Shown: positions 8,245-20,106 of the stretch, piece by piece
Layout: each line of letters opens with the position of its first letter
Position numbering within the stretch: the first letter of the stretch is position 1
Origin: a cyanobacterium PCC 7702
GTDB lineage: Bacteria > Cyanobacteriota > Cyanobacteriia > Cyanobacteriales > Nostocaceae
Reading direction: 5' to 3'
DNA: 64,000 nucleotides
Assembly (NCBI GenBank): GCA_000332255.1
Contig: KB235926.1
Coordinates: forward strand, 2,473,050 to 2,537,049
Made by a program: the position numbers and the translations under genes
Notes under the pieces: generated by a model
The model's database searches: none
Told to the model about the DNA's origin: nothing
What the model saw: only the letters and a program-made list of their open reading frames with translations

Positions 8245-10404
8245 TTACCGCTTGAGAGCCTTCATTGACAATGCTATCCGCTTTAATTTCTCGTTCACTT
8301 CTAAGACTCGCACCTTGACCAGTTGTCCCACCTTGACAACTTTTTTAGGGTCGTCTACGTATCTGTCTGCAAGTTGGGATATGTGTACCAGACCATCTTG
8401 ATGAACGCCAATATCGACAAAAGCCCCAAAATTGGCTACATTTGTTACTACTCCCTCTAATTCCATTCCCACTTTCAAGTCAGAAATTTCTTTGATTGTT
8501 GGTTGGAAGGTGGCATACTTAAATTCCGCGCGGGGATCTCTACCTGGTTTTTCCAATTCTTTGAGAATATCGCGCAACGTTGGTTCACCGATAGTAGCGG
8601 TGACGTATTTTTTCAGGTCTGCTGGTTTGAGTTTGGCAGCAATTTGCGTTACTTGTTGTAAGGGTATGTTTAAGTCTGCAGCGATCGCTTCTACTATCCC
8701 GTAACTTTCCGGATGCACGGCGGTATTATCTAAGGGATGGCTACCGTTGCGAATCCGCAGAAAACCCGCCGCCTGCTCAAAGGTTTTCGGTCCCAATTTC
8801 GGAACTTTCAGTAATTGTTGGCGATTTTGAAACGCTCCATTTTGGTTGCGATATGTAATTATATTATTGGCGATCGCAGGTGTGATTCCAGAAACAAAGG
8901 TTAAAAGTTCTTTAGAAGCAGTGTTCAAATCTACACCCACGTAATTAACGCAACTTTCTACAGTTTCATTCAGTTTCTTCTGCAACAGCTTTTGGTCTAC
9001 ATCGTGTTGGTATTGTCCCACACCGATAGATTTGGGATCGATTTTGACTAATTCTGCTAGAGGATCTTGCAAGCGACGACCGATACTGATTGCTCCGCGT
9101 ACGGTCACGTCTAAGTCGGGAAATTCCTCTGCTGCTGCTTTGCTGGCGCTGTATACGGATGCTCCTGACTCGTTAACTATGACTTTAATTGGTTTGCGAT
9201 CCAAAGTTTGCAGTACTTCTTGTACAAACTCATCTGTTTCCCGAGAAGCAGTACCGTTACCGATGGCAATTAATTCTATTTTGTGCTTCGCAATCAGATT
9301 TTGCAGGGTTTGTGCAGCTTGAGTACGTTGTTCTAGTCCTTGGTGCGGAAATATAGCTTGATATTCTAAAAATTTTCCCGTGCGATCGACAATAGCTACT
9401 TTACAACCAGTTCTAAACCCCGGATCGATCGCCATTGTCGGTTTCATTCCCGCAGGTGGAAAAAGCAGCAACTCCCGCAAATTCACTTCAAATGTCTTGA
9501 TAGATTCTATGTCTGCGTGCAGTTTTTTAGCAGCAATTACTTCGCTGATTAAAGAAGGTTTCATCAAGCGATGAAATGTATCTTTGAGCATTTCTCGATA
9601 AAAGTTGCTCACAGAAGGATGTTTGCAGTGAATTTCTTGCGACTGTAAATAGGAAAGCACCACATCTTCGTCAAAAGCAATATCAAAACTCAATACTTTC
9701 TCTTTTTCACCACGACACAGCGCCAGCATGTTGTGAGGTGCGATGTTTTTCACCTTCACCTGATAGTGACGGTACATCTCAAATTTTGTCGTTCCCGGAG
9801 GATATTCATCTTTAATGCGGGAGACAAATATTCCTTCTTCTAAAAGATATTCTCTGATATATGTCCGTAAATGTGCTTTTTCTGCCACTTCTTCCCCAAG
9901 AATACTAGCAGCACCCTTTAATGCTTCCTCTAAGGTTGTGATTTGCTTTTGTTCAGATACGTACTTGAGTGCTTCTGCTTCTAAAGATAGGGGTGCAGCA
10001 TTTTTAGTGTTGAGCGATTTAATGAATTCTGCTAGCGGTTCTAGTCCTTTTTCTTTAGCAATGGTGGCGCGAGTGCGGCGCTTGGGGCGGTAAGGTAGAT
10101 ATAGATCCTCTAGTTCTTTTTTTTGCAAGCAAGCTTCGATTTTGGCTTGCAGTTGTTCAGTAAGTTTGCCTTGCTCGGCGATCGCCTTTAAAATCACTAC
10201 TTTGCGTTCTTCTAGTTCTTTTAAGTAATCATATCTATCTGCTAGTTGACGTAGTTGAATTTCGTTCATTTCTCCGGTACGCTCTTTACGATACCGTGCA
10301 ATGAAGGGGATAGTTGCACCCTCCGCTAAAAGTTCCAGCGCGTTTTCCACTTGGTAGGGTTTGAGGTTCAATTCAGCAGCTAACAGTTGGGGAATGTTCA
10401 GCAT
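8245..10404 (-). CDS. tex: Tex-family RNA-binding transcription accessory protein
   Basis: 719 residues, the usual Tex length. The N-terminal Tex helical domain is diagnostic (EGATIPFIARYRKERTG). A YqgF/RNase-H-like domain begins near residue 330 (MAIDPGFRTGCKVAIVD). A helix-hairpin-helix region at about 500-560 reads NTASKELLTFVSGITPAIA. A C-terminal S1 RNA-binding domain occupies about 645-719 (GVVTNVANFGAFVDIGVHQDG). Tex binds nucleic acid and influences transcription and stress tolerance in other bacteria. The gene looks intact and monocistronic. Confidence 0.95.
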   Translation of the reverse strand: MLNIPQLLAAELNLKPYQVENALELLAEGATIPFIARYRKERTGEMNEIQLRQLADRYDYLKELEERKVVILKAIAEQGKLTEQLQAKIEACLQKKELEDLYLPYRPKRRTRATIAKEKGLEPLAEFIKSLNTKNAAPLSLEAEALKYVSEQKQITTLEEALKGAASILGEEVAEKAHLRTYIREYLLEEGIFVSRIKDEYPPGTTKFEMYRHYQVKVKNIAPHNMLALCRGEKEKVLSFDIAFDEDVVLSYLQSQEIHCKHPSVSNFYREMLKDTFHRLMKPSLISEVIAAKKLHADIESIKTFEVNLRELLLFPPAGMKPTMAIDPGFRTGCKVAIVDRTGKFLEYQAIFPHQGLEQRTQAAQTLQNLIAKHKIELIAIGNGTASRETDEFVQEVLQTLDRKPIKVIVNESGASVYSASKAAAEEFPDLDVTVRGAISIGRRLQDPLAELVKIDPKSIGVGQYQHDVDQKLLQKKLNETVESCVNYVGVDLNTASKELLTFVSGITPAIANNIITYRNQNGAFQNRQQLLKVPKLGPKTFEQAAGFLRIRNGSHPLDNTAVHPESYGIVEAIAADLNIPLQQVTQIAAKLKPADLKKYVTATIGEPTLRDILKELEKPGRDPRAEFKYATFQPTIKEISDLKVGMELEGVVTNVANFGAFVDIGVHQDGLVHISQLADRYVDDPKKVVKVGQLVKVRVLEVNEKLKRIALSMKALKR

Positions 10405-10657
10405 CGGACCTTAAGTTAGAAAAGCTGTTCAGTCAAGATAGTACTAAAGTAAGACGCTAATAATTTACTAAACGATGTTGGCTTTTGGAGAGGCACAATG
10501 TTAAGCTAATATATCGGACACATTCTGAAATCTTAATTAATTATACTGTTGTTATTTTCCATAGCCTGTAAATAGGACGAAGGGAAGTGTAAATCTCAAC
10601 ACGTTTTGCCAGTAGCTTGGCTATAGCTTCTGGTTTTTTGTTCAGGGGTGAAGAAAA

Positions 10658-11041
10658 ATGCCTTTGTTGTTTATAATTCCACTTTTGGCTGGTTTAATAG
10701 CTGGCTACATTTTTAAAACAAGTACCGATGAAATCGGACAGCTTACAGGCGTGGTCGCAGCTATTAGCTTGATTCTGAGTTTGGTTTTAGCACCTTGGCA
10801 GCTGCAGGTTTTGATATTGATCGTGGTTTTAGCTAGTACCCAAAAACTATTAGTACAAAACGAGTACCAGTCAAAGTTAAAGAAAAATTATCAAAAGCAG
10901 GATTTCGGTAGCAATAATAGTAAAATTCTAGGTCATAAAAGTGAAAGTAAAGATGTGATGCTAGAAGCTAGGGAACGAAAAATTATCGGGAAGTACCGGG
11001 GGATCCCTTTCAAAATTACTCAACTACCAAAAATGCACTGA
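10658..11041 (+). CDS. Small membrane protein with a YRG-type tail
   Basis: 127 residues. Two hydrophobic stretches occupy residues 1-19 and about 30-58, followed by a charged cytoplasmic-type region. The tail (GKYRGIPFKITQL) resembles the YRG motif of the cyanobacterial DUF4278 family, which is a weak similarity. No Shine-Dalgarno is obvious, but the frame, hydrophobic pattern and position make a real gene likely. Function unknown. Confidence 0.5.
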   Translation: MPLLFIIPLLAGLIAGYIFKTSTDEIGQLTGVVAAISLILSLVLAPWQLQVLILIVVLASTQKLLVQNEYQSKLKKNYQKQDFGSNNSKILGHKSESKDVMLEARERKIIGKYRGIPFKITQLPKMH

Positions 11042-11135
11042 GCGATCGCCTAAAGACTCCAGGTTTTGTTTCCAGCGCCTGCATCCATGTATTAGCAGTC
11101 ACGCGTTTTGATTGAGACAATAAACGAAATTTACC

Positions 11136-11562
11136 ATGCCACCTCAGTTTTTATCACCGGGTAATGTGCTTGCACCAGGAAATTTGCGTCGAGTACATCA
11201 CATCGCTTTGGATGTTATAAACATGCAGACTTCCCGGCATTTTTACGGTACTGTTTTAGGTTTGCGCGAATTAACGAAAGAAGAAGTTCCTCTAACTTTA
11301 AAAACATTAGTAGCCCAGCGTAAAGTTGCCAACTTTGTCACTCCAGACGGAACTATATTTGGAAGAATTATCACCTCCCAATCCCGATCCGGAGCACGCT
11401 TTGACGAGAGTGTATAATTTAGCCTTTTGATACTGCTGTGAAAATATCAAAGAAAATCAAATCGAAATTGCCTCCGGACCGGTAACCCGTCCCATAGGAC
11501 GTGGTGTATATTTTTACGATTCCGACGGATTGATGATAGAAATTTGTTGCGATCCGGAATAG
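11136..11562 (+). pseudogene. Decayed VOC-family (glyoxalase-like) protein
   Basis: ATG 11136 opens a frame reading LRRVHHIALDVINMQTSRHFYG, TVLGLRELTKEEVP and VANFVTPDGTIFG, a clear vicinal-oxygen-chelate first module. After a frameshift near 11365 the match continues in another frame: ELSPPNPDPEHALTRVYNLAF, a stop, then KENQIEIASGPVTRPIGRG and VYFYDSDGLMIEICCDPE, ending at TAG 11562. The frameshift plus a stop disable it. The parent family are metal-dependent dioxygenases, lyases or isomerases. Confidence 0.85.
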
Positions 11563-11608
11563 GGAGAGGGTGAAAGCGCACTGACCATTAGCCGCACTAA
11601 CAGTGACA

Positions 11609-11887
11609 ATGCAAATATATCAGGTCATCGAACAAGTCTTCAAAAAACCTCCTATTGCCCACGATCCCACCAAGCAGTCATTAAAAGCCTGGGCGATGTA
11701 TTGCTTGCGAGATCGAGGTTTCAAAGTGGTATACGCTCAAAACTCGGACTTTGCCATTGAAACAAAACAAGGAGATAAACTCTACCTGCGAGTCACAAAT
11801 ACTCCTGATAGCTTAGATCCTGAATTTGGTTGGATTGTTTGGGACAGCGCTAGTAAAACTGCTAGCTTTACTCCTCCTCAAACTTGA
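11609..11887 (+). CDS. Conserved-looking hypothetical protein
   Basis: 92 residues from ATG 11609; a GTG at 11603 would add two residues. The sequence is globular and soluble in character, with two Trp-containing stretches (LKAWAMYCLRDRGFKVV and EFGWIVWD). No signal peptide or membrane segment is visible. I do not recognise the family. Codon use and composition fit a real gene, and it sits only 15 bases from the convergent phosphoesterase. Confidence 0.6.
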   Translation: MQIYQVIEQVFKKPPIAHDPTKQSLKAWAMYCLRDRGFKVVYAQNSDFAIETKQGDKLYLRVTNTPDSLDPEFGWIVWDSASKTASFTPPQT

Positions 11888-11902
11888 AGAAAAACGATAA
11901 AG

Positions 11903-13468
11903 TTAAATTTCCCACGGTTGTAGTTCGCGATTGTACCATTCTCCCTGAAAGCGTTCTGCCACAAACGGTCTGATGACAAATTTGGGTGGACGACCGTCTT
12001 TGACATCGATGCGCGCGAAGGAGTAGGGAAGTCGCTTCCAAGCATCGTAACCATTGCGACCAATAAATAACAAGGAATCTGCAACTTTACGTAAAGAAGT
12101 ACCTGTGGAGTCGGGAAAAGCCTCCATTAATTCCGGACCTTGCTCGCGCTGGCGTCGGGGACGACGACCGCTACCACCGCAAATAATGCAGTGGAGGTGG
12201 GAATCGCCGTGTCCGGTGTCTGTAGTGCGGAGATATTCCAGACAGTGGGCGTGACCGTTTAAAATTAAATCGACAAGGGGGCGTCCTTGCGTCGCACCAC
12301 CAAGAGTCTGCGCCACCTCGTCCAGACACGCACGCAAACGATGGCGAACTGCTAAAGTTTGGGCCTGGTCCCACTTACTGGCTTCGGTAACGTAGGGAGG
12401 ATGATGAAAATATACCACGCGTCCGCGCACTTGGTCGGTATGCCAAGATTCTATCAGTCTTTGTTTGAACCATTGTAACTGTTCAAAGTCAACGGCGGGT
12501 TCGCGGTGGGATGCTAGTTGTTTTTCAATGTCGATTTTGATTTCGTCGATTTGGTATAACTTGGCTTTGAGAGCATCGAGCTGTTCTGCGTCTTCAGGGC
12601 GATCGGGGTTGAGGCGATCGCACGCATTTAAAATCCGCATCTCCTCTTGTTCGATTTCCTGGCGACGTTTTTCTAACTGACGGCGACTTGCTTCTCCTTC
12701 TTTGGTAGCGGGTAGGGGCGATGGTTCGTTAAAAGTATTTGAGTCCAGAGCAAAAAAATCAATACCGCCGTAGCGAAAGGTATAATAACGGTTGGGCAAG
12801 CGAGTAAAACGCCCTGGTTCGTAGCGCAAGCAACGTCCTGTTTCTGTTTTGGCACTGTAGTGCTCGTCAAGGTGAAATTCTAGCTCTTGCTGGGATTGGA
12901 ATCGCTTGAGATAGTCAAGGAATGCTCTGGCAAAGGCATCTCCTTGTTCGGAACCATACCAACCAATTTCGATATTTTTGTAACGGAACAACCGACGTAA
13001 AGGTAAGGTACTTCCTGCTAGCAACCGGTACATCAACGGTACATCGTAGTAATCGTGGTTGCCAATAACCGGTAAAATCGGAGTCAGAAAGGTGATGCGA
13101 TCGTAGAAAATAGATTTGGGGTTTTCACCGCCGACAAGAAATTCTCGATAGGGTTCGATGAAATTTTCCGGATAGTACTCGCGGGAACCAACTATATAAA
13201 TTACGTCTCCAGTATGCAAAACAAAACTGCATTCCTGACGGTGGGGAAGCATTAGTTCAGCGACTCGGCGTTGAGGATTGTGTCGAGTTTTCGAACCGCT
13301 ATCACCGATTACCAGAAAAGAAAATTCTGGATTATCTGAATTGCCATCATCGATAACCATGCTGGTTTGATCTATTTTCCGGGAAACGATACTTGGATGC
13401 AACCAGCATACCCTTTCTTTCATCTTTTGTATTTTCACAGGTATGGGTGGATCGGAAATGAATTTCAT
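11903..13468 (-). CDS. Calcineurin-like metallophosphoesterase
   Basis: 521 residues from ATG 13468, with GGAG nine bases upstream. All dimetal-site motifs are present: GDSG (55-58), GDV (87-89), GNHD (136-139), HHPP (355-358) and GHAH (405-408). It should hydrolyse phosphate esters with a two-metal centre, in the purple-acid-phosphatase-like part of the superfamily. There is no signal peptide, so it is probably cytoplasmic. A charged, Gln/Glu/Lys-rich insert at about 255-322 between the GNHD and HHPP motifs is likely a coiled coil and is unusual in simple family members. Substrate unknown. Confidence 0.85.
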   Translation of the reverse strand: MKFISDPPIPVKIQKMKERVCWLHPSIVSRKIDQTSMVIDDGNSDNPEFSFLVIGDSGSKTRHNPQRRVAELMLPHRQECSFVLHTGDVIYIVGSREYYPENFIEPYREFLVGGENPKSIFYDRITFLTPILPVIGNHDYYDVPLMYRLLAGSTLPLRRLFRYKNIEIGWYGSEQGDAFARAFLDYLKRFQSQQELEFHLDEHYSAKTETGRCLRYEPGRFTRLPNRYYTFRYGGIDFFALDSNTFNEPSPLPATKEGEASRRQLEKRRQEIEQEEMRILNACDRLNPDRPEDAEQLDALKAKLYQIDEIKIDIEKQLASHREPAVDFEQLQWFKQRLIESWHTDQVRGRVVYFHHPPYVTEASKWDQAQTLAVRHRLRACLDEVAQTLGGATQGRPLVDLILNGHAHCLEYLRTTDTGHGDSHLHCIICGGSGRRPRRQREQGPELMEAFPDSTGTSLRKVADSLLFIGRNGYDAWKRLPYSFARIDVKDGRPPKFVIRPFVAERFQGEWYNRELQPWEI

Positions 13469-13923
13469 TGGCAATTACTCCAGGATGCAGAATTCTCTCA
13501 AAACGCCTGTTTTTTGCATCCCGATTGTAACTATTTCTGGTGCAGTTCCTATGGGGAAGAAAAGCAAAAACCGCTAAAAGCTGAAATTGCTTTGCAAGGA
13601 ATGCAACCTGTTTGGCGCAAAGTTTGTGCCAATTTGAGGATTGGAAATGATTTTGCAAAGATCGATGTAGTAGGGGAGACCTATCTTTCGAAACTTGGAC
13701 AAAATAACCAAAAAGAATGCAACCAAGGTCGCAAAGCTAGCTGCTTGCATCAAGTCGAGGTGGAAGTTTTCTTCAACCACACTTCACAGCTAGCTAACTA
13801 GGTAGCTGCACGGCGATCGCCACTTTACTTTCTCCAGATATCCCAAATCAAGCAGTTTTGTGCTTTATAATATACGGTAAACAAATCGAATTACCGTTGA
13901 TACATGGTGGAAAGAAAAGAAAC
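13469..13923. other. Gene-free stretch between phosphoesterase and aminotransferase
   Basis: This 455-base divergent promoter region has open frames on both strands that are partly antisense to the phosphoesterase start and show no recognisable product. I see no repeat or clear regulatory site. Confidence 0.45.
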
Positions 13924-15114
13924 GTGACTGTTCCAAGAAAGCAAAAAATTTCTCACAAAGCATCCCAATTCACAGAGTCAGTAATTCGAGAAATGACCAG
14001 AGTTGCACTCAAGTACGATGCTGTGAATTTAGCCCAGGGATTTCCCGATTTTCCTTGTCCACCCGAATTAAAACGAGCAGCTTGTCAGGCTGTAGAAGAA
14101 GATATTAATCAGTATGCGATTACTTGGGGAGATAAAGCTTTTCGTGAAGCCATAGCAGAAAAAGTGCGTTGGTATCTGGGTTTGCATGTTGATCCAGAAC
14201 AAGAAATTACTGTTACCTGCGGTTCCACAGAAGCAATGGCTGCAGCTATACTAGCCACAGTCAATCCAGGCGAGGAAGTAATAGTATTTGAACCGTACTA
14301 CGAAAATTACGGTCCGGATGCTATTTTAGCTGGTGCTACTCCTCGTTACGTACCGTTGCACCCACCCGAGTGGACATTTGACGAAACACAATTGCGTCAG
14401 GCGTTTAGCGATCGCACAAAAGCCATTATCATTAACACGCCTCACAACCCGACAGGAAAAGTATTTACTCGGGAAGAACTAAGTTTCATCGCCGAACTTT
14501 GCCAGCAGTGGGATGTCCTAGCGCTTACAGATGAAATCTACGAACACATTCTCTACGACCAAACGCAGCATGTAGCTTTAGCAACTCTACCAGGAATGGG
14601 CGAACGAACCATTACCATCAACGGTCTTTCTAAGACCTACAGCGTCACTGGTTGGCGAATTGGTTATATTTTGGCGAATTCCCATTTAACAGCAGCAATT
14701 CGCAAAGTTCATGATTTTCTGACCGTGGGCGCACCAGCACCCCTGCAAAGAGCGGGAGTTGCGGCGATGCAACTTCCTGCAAACTACTACGAAGAATTAG
14801 CAAAACTTTATCACCAAAAGCGAGCTCGGATTCTACAAATTTTAGATGCAGTGGGAATACCCTACTTCCTTCCCAAGGGAGCTTACTACGTGTTTGCCGA
14901 TATCTCTGCTTTTGGTTACAAAAACGATGTGGAATTCACGGAATTTTTAATTAAAGAAATAGGTGTGGCAGTAGTTCCTGGTTCTAGCTTTTTCTCAAAT
15001 GCAGATAAAGGTAAAAATTTTATCCGATTCTGTTTTAGTAAAAAACTAGAAACCCTAGCTAAAGCACAAGAACGCTTACTAAAACTGCAAGCTATTCTAC
15101 AAACTACTAGATGA
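13924..15114 (+). CDS. Class I/II PLP-dependent aminotransferase
   Basis: I prefer the GTG at 13924 (VTVPRKQK), 15 bases after GGTGGAAAG; the frame is open upstream to 13858 but that extension looks non-native. The protein has about 396 residues. Motifs include NLAQGFPDFP near the N terminus, the cofactor-binding TPHNPTGKVF, DEIYEHI, and the PLP Schiff-base lysine in INGLSKTYSVTGWRIGY. The overall pattern is that of kynurenine/glutamine-type (class I fold) aminotransferases, which move amino groups between aromatic or methionine-type amino acids and oxo acids. Exact substrate cannot be read from sequence. A terminator follows. Confidence 0.88.
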   Translation: MTVPRKQKISHKASQFTESVIREMTRVALKYDAVNLAQGFPDFPCPPELKRAACQAVEEDINQYAITWGDKAFREAIAEKVRWYLGLHVDPEQEITVTCGSTEAMAAAILATVNPGEEVIVFEPYYENYGPDAILAGATPRYVPLHPPEWTFDETQLRQAFSDRTKAIIINTPHNPTGKVFTREELSFIAELCQQWDVLALTDEIYEHILYDQTQHVALATLPGMGERTITINGLSKTYSVTGWRIGYILANSHLTAAIRKVHDFLTVGAPAPLQRAGVAAMQLPANYYEELAKLYHQKRARILQILDAVGIPYFLPKGAYYVFADISAFGYKNDVEFTEFLIKEIGVAVVPGSSFFSNADKGKNFIRFCFSKKLETLAKAQERLLKLQAILQTTR

Positions 15115-15157
15115 GCTAATATCCAATTCCTAAAAAGCAGGACAATACATATTTGGC

Positions 15158-15184
15158 AGCGAGTACTGAAATGCTCGCTTTTTT
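15158..15184 (+). terminator. Rho-independent terminator of the aminotransferase gene
   Basis: Arms AGCGAG (15158-15163) and CTCGCT (15174-15179) enclose a ten-base loop and are followed by a T run to 15184. It lies 44 bases past the stop codon. Confidence 0.75.
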
Positions 15185-15389
15185 AGCCTGCGAAAAGTTA
15201 AGGATTGTTAAAAGTTCTTAAATTCCTTCGACTGTTATCTATCTTTAGGGACAAAAAGTTTGCAAACAAAAATTAATCTGCATAGGGGCAATGGCACATA
15301 GAATTTCTCAATCCCCAGGGAAACTTTGATTCTCAAAACAGTCACATTACGAATTTACGTCAAGCAAGTTGCCATAGCGATCGCCCAAA

Positions 15390-18053
<2,664 letters not shown>

Positions 18054-18133
18054 TTACACTACCTTAGTGCACCTTGTCTTTAACAAAGCTCAGTTAATAA
18101 CTTATCAAGCATTTTTGGGACTTTTATTGAACA

Positions 18134-18948
18134 TTATAATTTATAAATTTCACTTTCCCTGTGCCAATCTTCTACTTCATAAAGAAAACGTGTTTTGGCA
18201 ATCAATTTTCGATTGCTAGAGGTAATTTAGACAAAAACAATATATTTTTCTTAGATTACTTGGTTTGATAAGAACCTTGACACCAATAGATAGACTTAAT
18301 ATTTCCCGAGCGGCTTTTTCCTCAAATAAATCACCCGTTTTATTTTCCATTAATATTATTTTTTCACCTTGGATAGTTTAAGTTTTAGTAAATTCGTAAA
18401 AGCCACGCCCGACTTTGAAATTAAAACTATTCTCTAAAACAAATGCACTAAAAATAAGTCAGTAATATACGAAAATTGTGCAAGAGTAACGTGTAGTTGT
18501 TTGTAAAAAGGATTAGCGTGAGAACGACTGAGAGCCTGGACGCCATAAACCATAATTCCTTTTTAAGCCAAATTATCAACTTCTTGCCGCCAATTCAATT
18601 TTTTTTAGGATTGTGTGCTGGTGGATGAAGAATATCATCTCCAATAAGAACTAAAGATTTTAAGGCTGTTTCTGACCAGGATAAAGTTTGAGCTTCCCAG
18701 AGTCGGTTGGACATTTTGTACAAAATTACAAATAGCATCCACATTCCCAGAAAGGTCAAATTTTTTGATGACATAAGTCGAACCTTTATCGCCATAATCA
18801 CCGCGGGTATGATCCCAATTTGTATCAGAGGAATTTTCCCTATTAATTGCGTAACTGTTTATTTTATTTTCCTTGTGACTTGAGTTAAACAATAATACAT
18901 GCTGCCAGTGGTATAAAAACTAAAAACTACTTCGATGTTATTGCTCAT
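18134..18948 (-). pseudogene. Decayed vWFA-domain protein
   Basis: On the minus strand, ATG 18948 opens SNNIEVVFSFYTTGSM, a MIDAS-type D/xTGSM start of a von Willebrand A domain (the Asp is Tyr here). It then runs LTQVTRKIK, stop, TVTQLIGKIPLIQIGII. In another frame it reads GDYGDKGSTYVIKKFD, LSGNVDAICNFVQNVQPTLG, and in the first frame again WSETALKSLVLIGDDILHPP, then NWRQEVDNLA, stop, KGIMVYGVQALSRSHANPFYK and YITDLF. The far end reads FKVGRGFYEFTKT, stop, then LMENKTGDLFEEKAAREIL, IGVKVLIKPSNL, and finally SNRKLIAKTRFLYEVEDW to the stop at 18134. The full length is recognisable but many stops and frameshifts make it dead. Confidence 0.85.
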
Positions 18949-19134
18949 TATCTCACAAAATCATTCAAATATTACTTATTAGTAACCCAAAAACAGTCAC
19001 TGTCACAATCATTTTTACAAACCTTTTTATAGAAATGATAAAAATAATAAAATTATATTAAACTTTTTCTTTTGAAATCGTGTAATAATCAAGTTATAAT
19101 CAAACTTTAAAATTAATGAGGAGCGGAAATTTTT

Positions 19135-20106
19135 ATGCAAAAACTTCCCATCATCATTGCACATCGAGGTGCGAGCGGCTATCGTCCAGAACACACACTC
19201 GCTGCTTATGAATTAGCAATTGATATAGGAGCTGATTTTATTGAATTGGACTTAGTTATCACTAAAGACGGTGTTCTCATAGCACGTCACGAAAACGAAC
19301 TTTCCGAAACAACAGATGTTGCTTTTTATCCCCAATTTGTCAATCGCCAAACCACAAAATTGATTGATGGAAAAACAAAAACTGGCTACTTTGCAGAAGA
19401 TTTTACTTTAGCCGAAATTAAAATGCTAAGAGCTAAAGAAAGAATTCCCCAACTTCGTCCTCAAAATACAATTTATGACGGAAGATTTCAAATTCCTACT
19501 TTTCAGGAAGTAATAGATTTAGTCAAGTGCAAAAGTTCGCAAACAGGTCGCGTTATTGGTATTTATCCCGAAACCAAGCATCCTACTTACTTTCGATCTA
19601 TTGGTTTACCTTTAGAAGATATTTTAATAGAAACTTTACAAATTAACGGTTATGAAGGAAGTGATGCACCAGTTTTTATTCAGTCATTTGAAGTTAGTAA
19701 TCTTAAATATTTGTCTGCAAAAACTAATTTTCCCCTAGTGCAATTGCTTAACATTAACGGTCAGCCTTATGATTTGGCATTAAAGGGTGATCCGCGCTCT
19801 TATCTAGACTTAATAAAAGCAGAAGGATTAAGAGAAATATCGAACTATGCTCGAGCTGTTGGTATTCATAAGAATTTACTTATACCTATAGATAGTAACG
19901 GTCAATTGCTATCACCAACATCCTTGATCCAGGATGCTGGTCAATTTCATTTATTAGTTCACGTCTGGACTTTTCGCAATGAAGATTTATTCTTACCTTC
20001 CAATTTGCGAGGATGTCCCCAAAAAGAATATGAATTATTTTTTAACTTGGGTATTGATGGTGTATTTAGCGATCATCCGGATACAGCTTTAGCTGCACGT
20101 TCCTGA
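19135..20106 (+). CDS. Glycerophosphodiester phosphodiesterase
   Basis: 323 residues with GAGGAGCGG at good spacing before ATG 19135. The catalytic core motifs are all near the start: IAHRGASGYRPEHTLAAY (catalytic His, and Arg/Glu metal and phosphate contacts), then FIELDLVITKDG and LIARHENEL (second His). A TIM-barrel length protein without a clear signal peptide. It should release glycerol 3-phosphate and an alcohol from glycerophosphodiesters produced by lipid turnover. The 18 last bases overlap the convergent sensor-kinase gene. Confidence 0.9.
   Translation: MQKLPIIIAHRGASGYRPEHTLAAYELAIDIGADFIELDLVITKDGVLIARHENELSETTDVAFYPQFVNRQTTKLIDGKTKTGYFAEDFTLAEIKMLRAKERIPQLRPQNTIYDGRFQIPTFQEVIDLVKCKSSQTGRVIGIYPETKHPTYFRSIGLPLEDILIETLQINGYEGSDAPVFIQSFEVSNLKYLSAKTNFPLVQLLNINGQPYDLALKGDPRSYLDLIKAEGLREISNYARAVGIHKNLLIPIDSNGQLLSPTSLIQDAGQFHLLVHVWTFRNEDLFLPSNLRGCPQKEYELFFNLGIDGVFSDHPDTALAARS

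Noticed and set aside
13367..13801. 144-codon plus-strand frame
   Set aside because: Its first part is antisense to the phosphoesterase start and the rest has no family signature.
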